A stretch of 64,000 nucleotides of DNA from Postechiella sp039985655 (lineage in GTDB: Bacteria > Bacteroidota > Bacteroidia > Flavobacteriales > Flavobacteriaceae). The first letter of the stretch is position 1. Each line of letters starts with the position of its first letter. The stretch lies in the NCBI GenBank assembly GCA_039985655.1, contig JBDWSF010000018.1:248001-312000 (forward strand), read 5' to 3'. The notes below the pieces were generated by a model that saw only the letters and a list, made by a program, of their open reading frames with translations, made no database searches and was not told the origin of the DNA. Positions 27,057-36,321 of this stretch are shown here, piece after piece. Position numbers and translations under genes: made by a program.

Positions 27057-29738
27057 ATGAAAATAAACCTATTTGGAGCCATCAGGTGCCCGAAAAACAA
27101 TGATCAAAAAGCTCTTTTTTTAATGAAATTATCTTTCTTGTTTTACGCTATTTGTTGCTTTCAACTTATAGCATTTAATACATTTGCTCAAAATAAAGTA
27201 ACATTAGATATAGAAAATGGTTCGTTAGAATCAATTATAAATCAAATTGAAGCGCAAACAACTTATAATTTTGTATTTAATAATGATGTTATAGATGTGC
27301 AACAAAACTTCAGTTTAAAGGTTGTAGAAAAAGACATTAATAGAACAATTGATTTATTATTTAAAAGATCTTCTATTTCTTATAAAATTAAAAAGAAACT
27401 TGTCATTCTATCACAAGTAAAAAAGCTAAGCAATAATTTCACAATTAGTGGAGTAATTACAGATGCCGATACGGGTGAAACCTTGTTAGGAGCAAATGTA
27501 ATCTTAAAAGATAAAGGAAAAGGGGCTATAACCAATGCGTATGGTTTTTATTCTATCACTTTACCTAAAGAAACCTATATTCTTGAAATTTCGTATTTAG
27601 GATATGCCACTAAAGACATTGAAATTGAATTAAAAGAAGATATCAAACTAACTATTGAACTTGAACCATCATTAAGCAATTTAGACGAAATTATAATAGC
27701 TTCTAATAGGTCTTCTAAAAGTCAAGTGACATCAGTTTTATCAGGAAGAACAAAGCTAAGGACTTCTGAAATTAAAAGGCTGCCTTCTCTTTTAGGCGAA
27801 CCCGATATTACACGAGCGTTGTTAACACAAGCAGGAATTAGTACGACTCGTGAAGGCTCTACAGGTTTCAGCGCTCGAGGCGGAAACATAGATCAAAACT
27901 TAGTGCTCTTAGATGAAGCTCCTCTATATAATTCTTCTCATTTATTTGGATTCTTTTCTATTTTTAATGCAGATGCTATTAAGGATGTAACTTTGTATAA
28001 AGGAGAAATACCTGCTCGTTTTGGTGGTAGGGGATCATCAGTTCTTGACATTCGACAAAAAAACGGAAATACAAAACATTTTAAAGGAGAAGGTGGTCTA
28101 GGTTTGTTATTTTCTAGGCTAACATTAGAAGGACCTATTGTAAAAGATAAATTTAGTTTCTTGCTTTCGGGCAGAAGGTCTTATTTTGATTTGTTTTTTC
28201 CTTTTATTGAAGGTGCAGAAGATACTAAGTTTCATTTTTATGATTTAAATACGAAACTTTCTTGGAATATTAATGAAAATAATACGTTGTACGCTTCTGG
28301 TTTTTTTGGAGCAGATATTATAGGGTTAGAAGAAGAATCTAATGATAATGAAAGTAGTATTGGTGCAAACTGGAGCAATGCAACAACAACGTTACGGTGG
28401 AATCATGTTTTTACCAATAAATTATTTGCAAATTTCACAGGTGTTTATAGTAAGTACAATTTTTCTATAGATGAGAAAGATGCATTAGGTGAGGCCGTTG
28501 AACAATCTGCAAAACGGTCTATTGATAATTTTATTTTAAAACCAGATTTCACGTATTATCAAAGTCCTACCACAAAAATGAGATTCGGTTTAAATAGTAC
28601 GCTATATAAATTTATTCCTGCAGATATATCAAGTACACAAACAGATTTGCAAATTGATGACGAAAAAGCGTTAGAGTTAGCAGTATACTATAGCATTGAA
28701 AAAGAATGGAATAAATTATCTGTTCTCGGTGGATTGCGTTATTCATGGTTTGCAAATCTAGGTCCTGGTGATGTTACCTTATATAATCCTGATTTTCCAC
28801 AAACAACAAATACAGCTATAGGCACTAAAAACTACAGTAAAAATGAAATAATTAAACAGTATGCAGGCTTTGAGCCGCGTTTATCATTAAAATACAACTT
28901 TAATGATAGAAAGGCCTTTAAGCTTGGTTACAATAGAATGTTTCAATACATACATTTAATATCTAATGCTAATTCGTCTTTACCATTTGATCTATGGAAA
29001 CCTTCAGGAACTTATATAGATCCATTAGAGGTGAATCAATTCTCTGCTGGATATGCCTACGATTCCCAAAAAGGTAATTACAACCTGTCGATAGAAGGTT
29101 ATTTCAAAACCTTTAATAATATAGTTGAGTATAAAAACGGAGCTAGAACACTTAGTCTCAGTAATACGCTAGAAACTGAATTGGTACCTGCAAAAGGATT
29201 TGCTTATGGATTAGAACTAACAGCTCATAAAAATAGAGGTAAATTAACAGGAAATGCTAATTATACGTATTCGGTAGCCAAGCGAAAAACCGTAAGCGAT
29301 TTTTCTACAGAACGTATTAATGACGGGGCCTACTTTCCTTCTAATTTTGATAGACCGCATATGTTTAATATCACAACGAGCTACAAATTATCAAAAAAAT
29401 GGGAGATGGGTGCATTTTTCACCTATCAAACAGGAGGACCAACAACTCAACCTAATGGTAGGCTAACTTTTAATGACGATACGTTTTTAACATACTCTGA
29501 TAGAAATGCATATCGTGTTTCTGATACCCATAGAATGGATATCTCATTTACATATACACCCGAAGATAACCCGAAAACAAAATGGCAGGGCAGTTGGAAT
29601 TTTGGGTTCTACAATATTTATGGCAATAACAACGCATTTTCTACCAGATCTAGGCTAGATAATGATGTCGTGAGAATCTCAGAAATTTCATTTATAGTCG
29701 CGCCCATTCCGTTTATTACGTATAATTTTAAATTTTAA
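27057..29738 (+). CDS. STN-domain TonB-dependent receptor
   Basis: 893 residues. A signal peptide (to about residue 45, ending FNTFAQ) precedes the STN signalling domain (~48-110: VTLDIENGSLESIINQIEAQ), a CarboxypepD-like domain (~128-210), a plug (~230-330, with STTREGSTGFSARGGNIDQN) and a 22-strand-type barrel ending in FITYNFKF. The STN domain and the adjoining sigma/FecR pair mark it as a receptor that controls its own synthesis. The next gene encodes a DUF4249-like lipoprotein, not SusD, so it is not a standard polysaccharide-utilisation pair. Substrate unknown. Confidence 0.92.
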   Translation: MKINLFGAIRCPKNNDQKALFLMKLSFLFYAICCFQLIAFNTFAQNKVTLDIENGSLESIINQIEAQTTYNFVFNNDVIDVQQNFSLKVVEKDINRTIDLLFKRSSISYKIKKKLVILSQVKKLSNNFTISGVITDADTGETLLGANVILKDKGKGAITNAYGFYSITLPKETYILEISYLGYATKDIEIELKEDIKLTIELEPSLSNLDEIIIASNRSSKSQVTSVLSGRTKLRTSEIKRLPSLLGEPDITRALLTQAGISTTREGSTGFSARGGNIDQNLVLLDEAPLYNSSHLFGFFSIFNADAIKDVTLYKGEIPARFGGRGSSVLDIRQKNGNTKHFKGEGGLGLLFSRLTLEGPIVKDKFSFLLSGRRSYFDLFFPFIEGAEDTKFHFYDLNTKLSWNINENNTLYASGFFGADIIGLEEESNDNESSIGANWSNATTTLRWNHVFTNKLFANFTGVYSKYNFSIDEKDALGEAVEQSAKRSIDNFILKPDFTYYQSPTTKMRFGLNSTLYKFIPADISSTQTDLQIDDEKALELAVYYSIEKEWNKLSVLGGLRYSWFANLGPGDVTLYNPDFPQTTNTAIGTKNYSKNEIIKQYAGFEPRLSLKYNFNDRKAFKLGYNRMFQYIHLISNANSSLPFDLWKPSGTYIDPLEVNQFSAGYAYDSQKGNYNLSIEGYFKTFNNIVEYKNGARTLSLSNTLETELVPAKGFAYGLELTAHKNRGKLTGNANYTYSVAKRKTVSDFSTERINDGAYFPSNFDRPHMFNITTSYKLSKKWEMGAFFTYQTGGPTTQPNGRLTFNDDTFLTYSDRNAYRVSDTHRMDISFTYTPEDNPKTKWQGSWNFGFYNIYGNNNAFSTRSRLDNDVVRISEISFIVAPIPFITYNFKF

Positions 29739-29744
29739 ATTCAG

Positions 29745-30560
29745 ATGAAATCACTTAAATATACTTGCTTAATATTTATTCTATTAATTTTACTAACAAG
29801 CTGTTCTGGTTTTAATTTGGAAGAAGACATTCCTTATAATTTTGAATTTCAAGAACAAGTATTTATTACTGGATTACTTACAAATGAATTCGGTTTTGTT
29901 AGTTTAGATATTCAGAAATCGATTCCAGCAAACACTATTGGTTTCAACCCTGTAAATGATGCTAAGGTCGCTCTATATACTAAAGGTGTATCTAATTCGG
30001 GAACAGTATTAGTGACTGATTCTTTTACAGTAAATAATGGAAGATATACATCATCTCAAGAGATTACCCCAACAGTAGGGAACACCTATTGGACAGAAAT
30101 TACTTTAGAAGATGGAACCCAATTTAAATCGGATGAAGAAATTTTAAAACCTGCCATTGCACTTACAATTACAGAGACTCCAAATGAAAGTATCCGTGTA
30201 ACTATTGCAGATCCTATAGATGAAGAAAATTTTTACTTGTTTTATGTTGAGTATTTTAAAGATGATAATTTAATTTCTGATGATAGGGGATTAATAGATG
30301 ATATCAACGATGAATCAGAATTGTACTTAAATATTATTAATCATAATGAAGGGGTCACTGTAAAAGTGAGCCTTTATAATATAAACTTTAATACGTTTCA
30401 ATTTTATAACAATTCTTTGTTTCAGGGAGAGAATGAAGTTGACATATTTTTCGCACCACTTAGAAATCTTTACGGGAACATTATAAATACTTCAACAAAT
30501 AAAATAGCATTAGGTAATTTTGGTATTGTTGGTTTTAGTAGTGTTATAAAAGACTTTTAG
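29745..30560 (+). CDS. DUF4249-like outer-membrane lipoprotein
   Basis: 271 residues with a lipoprotein signal peptide (LLTSC, lipidated Cys at ~20). The body has VFITGLLTNEFGFVSLDIQK and FYLFYVEYF, patterns I associate with DUF4249 lipoproteins that accompany STN-type receptors in flavobacteria. It starts six bases after the receptor stop, so the two form an operon, and it probably acts as the receptor's surface partner. A strong terminator follows. Confidence 0.82.
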   Translation: MKSLKYTCLIFILLILLTSCSGFNLEEDIPYNFEFQEQVFITGLLTNEFGFVSLDIQKSIPANTIGFNPVNDAKVALYTKGVSNSGTVLVTDSFTVNNGRYTSSQEITPTVGNTYWTEITLEDGTQFKSDEEILKPAIALTITETPNESIRVTIADPIDEENFYLFYVEYFKDDNLISDDRGLIDDINDESELYLNIINHNEGVTVKVSLYNINFNTFQFYNNSLFQGENEVDIFFAPLRNLYGNIINTSTNKIALGNFGIVGFSSVIKDF

Positions 30561-30578
30561 GATAAAAAATATAGTCTC

Positions 30579-30622
30579 AATTTGGTTCTATTTTATATTA
30601 AACTATAAAATAGAACCAAATT
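30579..30622 (+). terminator. strong hairpin after the receptor/lipoprotein operon
   Basis: A perfect 19-bp stem (30579-30597 with 30604-30622) closes a six-base loop. It starts 18 bases after the DUF4249-like gene's stop. The 3' side has only a short U-rich tail, but the stem is long enough to be the operon's end. Confidence 0.8.
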
Positions 30623-30742
30623 TAATTGACTTTTTCATATTTGTTTAATGAGTATTTTTTGTGAGCTTAAAAATAAATTAAAAAACATGGTAACAAAATT
30701 TAATGTTAATTGATATACTAGTGTAAAACAAAACTAGAAATC

Positions 30743-31318
30743 ATGAATACTCAAAAAATTATATTAAAATTAATAGCCATACTGATAACATTTAGTAGTT
30801 GTTCTAAAAGTGACGATGATGTAACTGTAATTGAAGCGATACCTCAATACCCGATGAAATCTTTAATAGAAAGTGGACACATGCAGGTTACTTATGAAAA
30901 GGTAAATGAACCTGTTACATTCGAATTAGGTTATAAATTTAAGTCATTCGAAAACGGCAAAATAATAGCATTAGGCATTCGTGTTCCTAGTAATGGTGAA
31001 TACCGAGTCACTTTATGGGATTTAGAAACAGAGAGTGTTTTATCAACAAAAAACATTACTTCTAGTTCTGGTTTGTTGTCTTTTGAAGACATAGACCCTA
31101 TAGATATTGATTCTGGTACAGATTATTATGTTTCTATAAATACTAATGATTATTATCAATTTTCTAGCCCCGAAGAAGGCTTGTTTCCTGTTGAAATTGG
31201 AGATATCTTAATTACTGGAGCGTCATCTACTTTAGGCACAGATCAGATACTACCGTTTGCATTTTCAGAACAATTCTATCTAGGAATAGTTGATGTCAAA
31301 TTTATCCCCAATAATTAA
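30743..31318 (+). CDS. lipoprotein, possibly DUF4082-like
   Basis: 191 residues with a lipobox (FSSC, Cys ~20) followed by an acidic linker (SKSDDDVTVIE). The domain contains YKFKSFENGKIIALGIRVP, YRVTLWDLETESVL and a closing YLGIVDVKFIPNN, a pattern like the DUF4082 beta-sandwich. Function unknown; probably an outer-membrane lipoprotein. It stands alone, with a terminator before it and an imperfect palindromic repeat after it. Confidence 0.75.
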   Translation: MNTQKIILKLIAILITFSSCSKSDDDVTVIEAIPQYPMKSLIESGHMQVTYEKVNEPVTFELGYKFKSFENGKIIALGIRVPSNGEYRVTLWDLETESVLSTKNITSSSGLLSFEDIDPIDIDSGTDYYVSINTNDYYQFSSPEEGLFPVEIGDILITGASSTLGTDQILPFAFSEQFYLGIVDVKFIPNN

Positions 31319-31321
31319 AAC

Positions 31322-31378
31322 GGCCTATCAAATAGTAAAGTTTCAATTGGATACTCGTTTTACTTTTTAAACAGCCTC
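31322..31378. repeat. imperfect palindromic dispersed repeat
   Basis: The right part (31354-31378) reads, on the minus strand, GAGGCTGTTTAAAAAGTAAA then ACGAG. A copy with two mismatches lies at 44853-44877 on the plus strand. The left part is a weaker inverted copy, so the unit can fold back. It follows the lipoprotein gene's stop. Confidence 0.7.
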
Positions 31379-31404
31379 TTTTTACACTTAATAACGTGTT
31401 GCTA

Positions 31405-32097
31405 TTATGGTGCTCTTTTATATTCTATAGAACCATAATCTTCTATGTTTAACAAAACAGTTTCTCCTTGTTCTGCTAGATTGGAAATATCAAAAGAAGT
31501 TGTAACAGATATAGAGGTGGGTTTCGTTAAATTCTCTTTAATATTAAATTTCAAATTTCTTTGAATAGGAAAACTTTCTAATATGGCACCCGAATCAACT
31601 AAAGTGACATCTTCGATTCTATCTTGAGTAGATAGTATACTAAATGTAAGAAGTAGGCAGTCTTCTTGAATTTCGGCAGATGTAATTGATGAAGATTCAA
31701 GTTCCTTATAGAGGTTAGGGCTAATTATAGTTCCTTTTTCACAATATCTATCAGTGAATATTACCGTTTTATTAGTGGCTTCACTATCAAAATCAGGACA
31801 AGTATTTAAACCTGCTATTCCTCCAAATTCACAAATTTTATTTCTTTCACAATCGTAAATTACAATAAGGTTGTCAGCACAATTCAAGCAGTTGTTAATT
31901 GAAAAAGCGGTCTGTTCTTTATAATCATATTGTATTATCTCTAAACCGTTAGAATCTGTATTGTTTATTAAATTTTTTAACCAGTCTATATTTTCAAGAG
32001 GATCATCAGAACATGTTTTTGAAGAGGGATTACCATTGTCAGTTTCGCTGCATCCTAAAAAAGAGATTACAAATAAAAAGATAAGAGTGTATTTCAT
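31405..32097 (-). CDS. Cys-rich lipoprotein of unknown function
   Basis: 230 residues with a lipobox (SFLGC, Cys ~16). About eight further cysteines lie in the first 145 residues, including pairs in INNCLNCADN, YDCERNKICEF and DRYCEKG, which suggests disulphide bonds. The C-terminal half looks beta-rich. I do not recognise the family. It is convergent with the preceding lipoprotein gene. Confidence 0.72.
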   Translation of the reverse strand: MKYTLIFLFVISFLGCSETDNGNPSSKTCSDDPLENIDWLKNLINNTDSNGLEIIQYDYKEQTAFSINNCLNCADNLIVIYDCERNKICEFGGIAGLNTCPDFDSEATNKTVIFTDRYCEKGTIISPNLYKELESSSITSAEIQEDCLLLTFSILSTQDRIEDVTLVDSGAILESFPIQRNLKFNIKENLTKPTSISVTTSFDISNLAEQGETVLLNIEDYGSIEYKRAP

Positions 32098-32248
32098 AAC
32101 ATTTTTAGGTTTAAGTTCAATTAATAGATACCGTAAATAGATAAAGGTTGCGTTGTAGATGTTCTTTTAATGTATGAATTATACATTCTAAATATAAAAA
32201 TTCACCATTTGTAATGTATATTTATACCATTTTTTTATATGATATTCA

Positions 32249-32256
32249 TATATTTG
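32249..32256 (+). promoter_or_regulatory. putative -7 box TATATTTG upstream of fabG
   Basis: TATATTTG fits TAnnTTTG and lies 83 bases before the fabG ATG in a 242-base intergenic region that otherwise holds nothing I recognise. A -33 TTG is not evident. Confidence 0.35.
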
Positions 32257-32339
32257 AATATCTAATTAATAAGAACCTAAAGAGCAGAGCACATAGCTAA
32301 TTTTAGTTGTGTTTTTGTGTCAAATTAAAAATATAATAA

Positions 32340-33086
32340 ATGAAATTATTAGAAGGAAAAACAGCTATTATAACTGGAGCGAGTAGAGGTATAGGGCGAG
32401 GAATTGCTCAAGTTTTTGCAGAACAAGGTGCTAATGTGGCATTTACATACAGTTCTTCAATTGATGCTGCAAATGAATTAGAAAAAGAACTTAATGCTTT
32501 AGGAGTTAAGGCTAAAGGTTATAAAAGTAATGCAGCGAGTTACGAGGAATCACAAACTTTGGCTGCAGATGTCGTAAAAGAATTTGGAAGCATCGATATT
32601 TTAATAAATAACGCAGGAATCACAAAAGATAATTTACTAATGCGTATTAGTGAAGAAGATTTTGACACCGTTATAGAAGTAAATTTAAAGTCTGTTTTTA
32701 ACATGACAAAAGCCGTACAACGCACCATGCTTAAGCAACGTAAAGGTTCTATTATTAATATGAGTTCGGTAGTTGGTGTTAAAGGTAATGCAGGACAAAC
32801 TAATTATGCAGCGTCTAAAGCAGGAATTATTGGTTTTTCTAAATCAGTAGCTTTAGAGTTAGGGTCAAGAAATATTCGTAGTAATGTGATTGCTCCTGGT
32901 TTTATTGAAACAGAAATGACCGCTAAGTTAGATGAAGAGGTTGTAAAAGGGTGGCGAGCAGGAATTCCTTTAAAACGTGGCGGTACGCCAGAAGATGTGG
33001 CTAATGTTTGTGTCTTTCTAGCTAGTGATTTATCAGCTTATGTTACAGGTCAAACATTAAATGTTGACGGAGGTATGCTTACATAA
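32340..33086 (+). CDS. fabG: 3-oxoacyl-ACP reductase
   Basis: 248 residues, a classical SDR. It has TGASRGIGRG (~12-21), NNAG, the Ser of NMSSVVGV, the catalytic pair in YAASKAG, and VIAPGFIETEMT. The closing segment YVTGQTLNVDGGM is typical of FabG. It reduces 3-ketoacyl-ACP in fatty acid elongation. A palindromic repeat begins at its stop codon. Confidence 0.93.
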   Translation: MKLLEGKTAIITGASRGIGRGIAQVFAEQGANVAFTYSSSIDAANELEKELNALGVKAKGYKSNAASYEESQTLAADVVKEFGSIDILINNAGITKDNLLMRISEEDFDTVIEVNLKSVFNMTKAVQRTMLKQRKGSIINMSSVVGVKGNAGQTNYAASKAGIIGFSKSVALELGSRNIRSNVIAPGFIETEMTAKLDEEVVKGWRAGIPLKRGGTPEDVANVCVFLASDLSAYVTGQTLNVDGGMLT

Positions 33087-33089
33087 TTG

Positions 33090-33110
33090 TCATTCCTGCG
33101 AAGGCAGGAA
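33090..33110. repeat. short palindromic repeat (ATTCCTGC ... GCAGGAAT)
   Basis: The arms ATTCCTGC and GCAGGAAT (with GAAG between) form a compact hairpin just after the fabG stop. This is a widespread intergenic palindrome in flavobacterial genomes as I remember them. An apparent TTG start for the next gene at 33087 lies within this unit and is rejected for that reason. Confidence 0.8.
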
Positions 33111-33137
33111 TCTCATCAAAAGAAATTTAACACATTA

Positions 33138-35171
33138 ATGAGTTCAGAAACTCTTATTTACATGATACTGTCTGGAATTATAGCGCTATTATTAGCGCTT
33201 TTTCAGTATGGGTATAAGTCAAAGTCATCATTAAAGCGAAAAATACTTTATACCTTTTTAAGGTTTGTTACGCTGTTTTCAATTTTAGTATTGATTGTAA
33301 ATCCTAAGTTTGAGCAAATAAAGCTTTACACCGAAAAACCAAACTTGGTTATTGCGGTAGATAATTCATCGTCTATTAAACATCTAAATCAAGCAGAAAG
33401 CACATTACGTGTCCTAGAGTCAATTACTAAAAACGAAGCTGTAAATAATAAGTTTAATGTAGTAACCTATTCCTTTAGCGATCAAATTAGTCAGACAGAC
33501 TCTATAGCCTTCAATAAGTCGCAAACCAATATTGATAAGGCTTTAAGTGATTTATCTCAAGTTTATAAAGAAACGATTTCTCCAATTGTTTTAATTTCAG
33601 ATGGAAATCAAACCTATGGTAATGATTATGAATTTAAATCATCGGAATACAAGCAACCAATTTACCCCATTATTTTGGGAGATACTACAGTCTATGCCGA
33701 TTTAAAAATTCAGCAATTAAACGTAAATAAGTATGCGTATTTAAAGAACAGATTCCCTGTAGAAACCATTGTTGTTTATAATGGTAATGCATCTGTAACT
33801 TCAAAATTCACAGTTACAGTTGGAAATACTACGGTTTATTCAGAAGCTGTAAACTTATCAAAAAGTAATAATTCAAAGATTATACGATTTACGTTACCAG
33901 CAAATAGAATTGGTGTATCTAAATATAGAGCATCACTTTCAGTGCTTAAAAATGAAAAAAACACGATAAATAATACGAAGAATTTTGCAGTTGAAGTGAT
34001 TAGTCAGAAGACAAAAATTGCAATTGTTAGCGATTTTTCACATCCAGATTTAGGAGTCTTTAAAAAGAGTATTGAAAGTAACGAACAACGATCCGTGATA
34101 TTTTTGAATTCAAAAGAAATATTGAGTCAAATAAATGATTTTCAATTAATTATTATTTATCAGCCTAATAATAAGTTTAAGTCGTTTTTTGAGTTATTAA
34201 ACAAAGAAAAGAAAAACAGTTTTGTCATTATAGGCGCAAAAACGGACTTGGTTTTTCTAAACGCGATCAATAAAAATTATCAATACGAAATAACAAATCA
34301 GAAAGAAAACTATCAAGGTGAATTGGATTTAAATTATGCGCCTTTTATAATAGATGATATCGATTTTGAATCGTTCCCGCCTCTTAATTCAAATTACGGA
34401 GCTGTTAATTTTTCAATTCCTTTTGAAACTATTTTGAAAAAGCAAAAAGGTAATGTATCAATTGACGAACCTTTATTAGTAACATTTGAAAATAACGGAA
34501 GAAGAGAAGCCGTTTTATTTGGTGAAAATATTTGGAAATGGCGATCGCAGAGTTTTATCAATTCAAAAAGTTTCAATCCTTTTGATGATTTTATAGGGAA
34601 GCTAGTGCAATACTTAGCTTCAAACAAAAAAAGAAGTCGATTGAATGTTGAATATGAGTCTTTTTACGATGGAAGTACTGATGTGAAAATAAAAGCACAA
34701 TTTTTCGATAATAATTATGAGTTCGATACACGTACAGCGCTTATTATTAAGGTGATTGATGCTATTTCGAAAGAAGAAAAAACAATGCCTCTTATTTTAA
34801 AAAATAACAATTTCGAAATAAATTTGAGTCATCTAAAACCTTCAAAATATAGTTTTGTAGTCAAAGCAAACGACCAAAACATATCTAGTTCGGGGCATTT
34901 CGAAATTTTAGAATATCACGTAGAGCAACAATTTTTGAATGCCAATGTAACAAAACTACAACAGTTGGCTACTAACAGCAAAGGAGATAGTTACTATATT
35001 GCAAAAAGTGATGCGCTTGTTGACGATTTATTAAATGATAATCGTTTTAAAGCAATACAGAAAAGCAACAAAAATAGTCTACCTTTGATAGACTGGAAAT
35101 ATTTGCTTGCCATAATCGCACTAAGTTTAGCTGCGGAATGGTTTTTAAGAAAATATAACGGATTAATATAA
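33138..35171 (+). CDS. membrane protein with vWA-like domain
   Basis: 677 residues from the ATG at 33138. Two N-terminal membrane helices (ETLIYMILSGIIALLLALFQ and LRFVTLFSILVLI) precede a vWA-like domain with a MIDAS-type start (IAVDNSSSIKH), then beta-sandwich regions and a C-terminal helix (YLLAIIALSLAAEWFLRKY). It resembles the large BatA/DUF4159-type membrane proteins often found near peptide-maturation or envelope genes. The function is unproven. The gene is 22 bases upstream of the prohibitin gene and likely co-transcribed with it. Confidence 0.8.
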   Translation: MSSETLIYMILSGIIALLLALFQYGYKSKSSLKRKILYTFLRFVTLFSILVLIVNPKFEQIKLYTEKPNLVIAVDNSSSIKHLNQAESTLRVLESITKNEAVNNKFNVVTYSFSDQISQTDSIAFNKSQTNIDKALSDLSQVYKETISPIVLISDGNQTYGNDYEFKSSEYKQPIYPIILGDTTVYADLKIQQLNVNKYAYLKNRFPVETIVVYNGNASVTSKFTVTVGNTTVYSEAVNLSKSNNSKIIRFTLPANRIGVSKYRASLSVLKNEKNTINNTKNFAVEVISQKTKIAIVSDFSHPDLGVFKKSIESNEQRSVIFLNSKEILSQINDFQLIIIYQPNNKFKSFFELLNKEKKNSFVIIGAKTDLVFLNAINKNYQYEITNQKENYQGELDLNYAPFIIDDIDFESFPPLNSNYGAVNFSIPFETILKKQKGNVSIDEPLLVTFENNGRREAVLFGENIWKWRSQSFINSKSFNPFDDFIGKLVQYLASNKKRSRLNVEYESFYDGSTDVKIKAQFFDNNYEFDTRTALIIKVIDAISKEEKTMPLILKNNNFEINLSHLKPSKYSFVVKANDQNISSSGHFEILEYHVEQQFLNANVTKLQQLATNSKGDSYYIAKSDALVDDLLNDNRFKAIQKSNKNSLPLIDWKYLLAIIALSLAAEWFLRKYNGLI

Positions 35172-35193
35172 AACTAAATAATTTAAAAATAGT

Positions 35194-36006
35194 ATGGAAA
35201 AATTACCAAAAATTGCATTCCCATTTATAATAGCAGCAGTTATACTAATTGTCATTATATCCAAATCATTAGTAACAATTGGCCCAGGTGAAGGAGGGGT
35301 TTTATTTGAGCCATTAGGAGATGGTATTAACACAGAGCAAACTTATGGGGAAGGGTTTCATATAGTAGCGCCTTGGAATGATATGATTGTTCAAAAAGTT
35401 CGTCAACAATCTATCTCAGATAATATGAATGTGCTTTCTGTAAATGGTTTAGATATTACGGTTAGTGGAACAATTTGGTATGAGCCAGAATACAAGAATT
35501 TAGGTAAATTAATTCAAACAAAAGGTGTAGATTATGTGAGAGAATTGCTTAGTCCAGCTATAAATGCGGCAGCAAAAAGTGTTGTTGGACGTTACACACC
35601 AGAACAATTATACTCTAGTAAAAGGGATATTATTGAATTAGAGATTTTAGAACAAGTTAGAATTGAATTAGATGGTCAATATGTAAATGTGAAGCGTGTA
35701 TTAGTGGAGAATGTAAAACTACCTAACACTATTAAAGATGCTATTGAACGCAAACTGAAACAAGAACAGGAATCTTTAGAATATGAATTTAGATTAGTTA
35801 CGGCGAAAAAAGAAGCCGAAAAAGTAATTATTGAAGCACAAGGTAAAGCAGATGCAAATAGAATTCTAAGTGCATCATTAACAGATAAGATACTTCAAGA
35901 TAAAGGTATTGAAGCGACTGTTAAATTGTCCGAATCACCAAATAGCAAAGTTATTGTTATTGGTTCTGGAGATAGTGGAATGCCTATTATTTTAGGGAAT
36001 AACTAA
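35194..36006 (+). CDS. prohibitin/SPFH-family membrane protein
   Basis: 270 residues: an N-terminal membrane anchor (IAFPFIIAAVILIVIIS), then the SPFH domain (VTIGPGEGGVLFEPLGDG through QVRIELDGQYVNVKRVLVEN) and a coiled-coil region rich in Lys, Glu and Gln (ERKLKQEQESLEYEFRLVTA). Members form ring-like membrane scaffolds and often regulate FtsH-type proteases. The C-terminal tail is short (SGMPIILGNN). A terminator follows. Confidence 0.92.
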   Translation: MEKLPKIAFPFIIAAVILIVIISKSLVTIGPGEGGVLFEPLGDGINTEQTYGEGFHIVAPWNDMIVQKVRQQSISDNMNVLSVNGLDITVSGTIWYEPEYKNLGKLIQTKGVDYVRELLSPAINAAAKSVVGRYTPEQLYSSKRDIIELEILEQVRIELDGQYVNVKRVLVENVKLPNTIKDAIERKLKQEQESLEYEFRLVTAKKEAEKVIIEAQGKADANRILSASLTDKILQDKGIEATVKLSESPNSKVIVIGSGDSGMPIILGNN

Positions 36007-36041
36007 GTCTTTAAAACTCAACATCATTTAAATCAAAATAG

Positions 36042-36077
36042 AAAAAATCCTTTAGTGTCAAAACTAGAGGTTTTTTT
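36042..36077 (+). terminator. terminator after the prohibitin gene
   Basis: A stem made of CCTTTAGT and ACTAGAGG (one G-U pair) is flanked by A-rich and T-rich tracts, giving a longer A-U extension and a run of seven T. It lies 36 bases after the stop and before the his promoter. Confidence 0.8.
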
Positions 36078-36180
36078 GTTTTAAATAATTTATTTTTTTC
36101 ATCGTTCTTTTGAATATTAAATAAACAAAGTATAGTAAAACTATATAATTTATAAATGTTTAGAATTTTAAATTCATTAT

Positions 36181-36212
36181 TTGGAATGTTAAACATAAAA
36201 TTCGCATATTTG
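36181..36212 (+). promoter_or_regulatory. putative his operon promoter
   Basis: TTG at 36181 and CATATTTG at 36205-36212 are separated by 21 bases, close to the Bacteroidota TTG/TAnnTTTG layout (one mismatch in the -7 box). A start near 36219 would put the leader peptide ATG (36234) about 15 bases into the transcript. Confidence 0.6.
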
Positions 36213-36233
36213 CATTATTAAATAACATAAGAC

Positions 36234-36290
36234 ATGACTTTTATTCAATTACATCATCATCATTTTCAAATTTGCATTCAAGCGAACTGA
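36234..36290 (+). CDS. hisL: his operon leader peptide
   Basis: An 18-residue peptide, MTFIQLHHHHFQICIQAN, with four consecutive His codons (36252-36263). It precedes a terminator and the complete his operon. The end of the leader (TCAAGCG, 36278-36284) is identical to the 3' arm of the terminator (36339-36345), so it can pair instead with the terminator's 5' arm (CGTTTGA, 36327-36333). A ribosome stalled on the His codons would leave this segment free and block the terminator, while a ribosome reaching the stop codon would mask it. The gene is too short for standard gene finders. Confidence 0.9.
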   Translation: MTFIQLHHHHFQICIQAN

Positions 36291-36321
36291 AGATGTATTG
36301 AATAATATCAACATATTTTTT

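Noticed and set aside
36011..36196. 61-residue minus-strand ORF in the his upstream region
   Set aside because: It overlaps the prohibitin terminator and the his promoter and is low in complexity; a by-product of AT-rich sequence.
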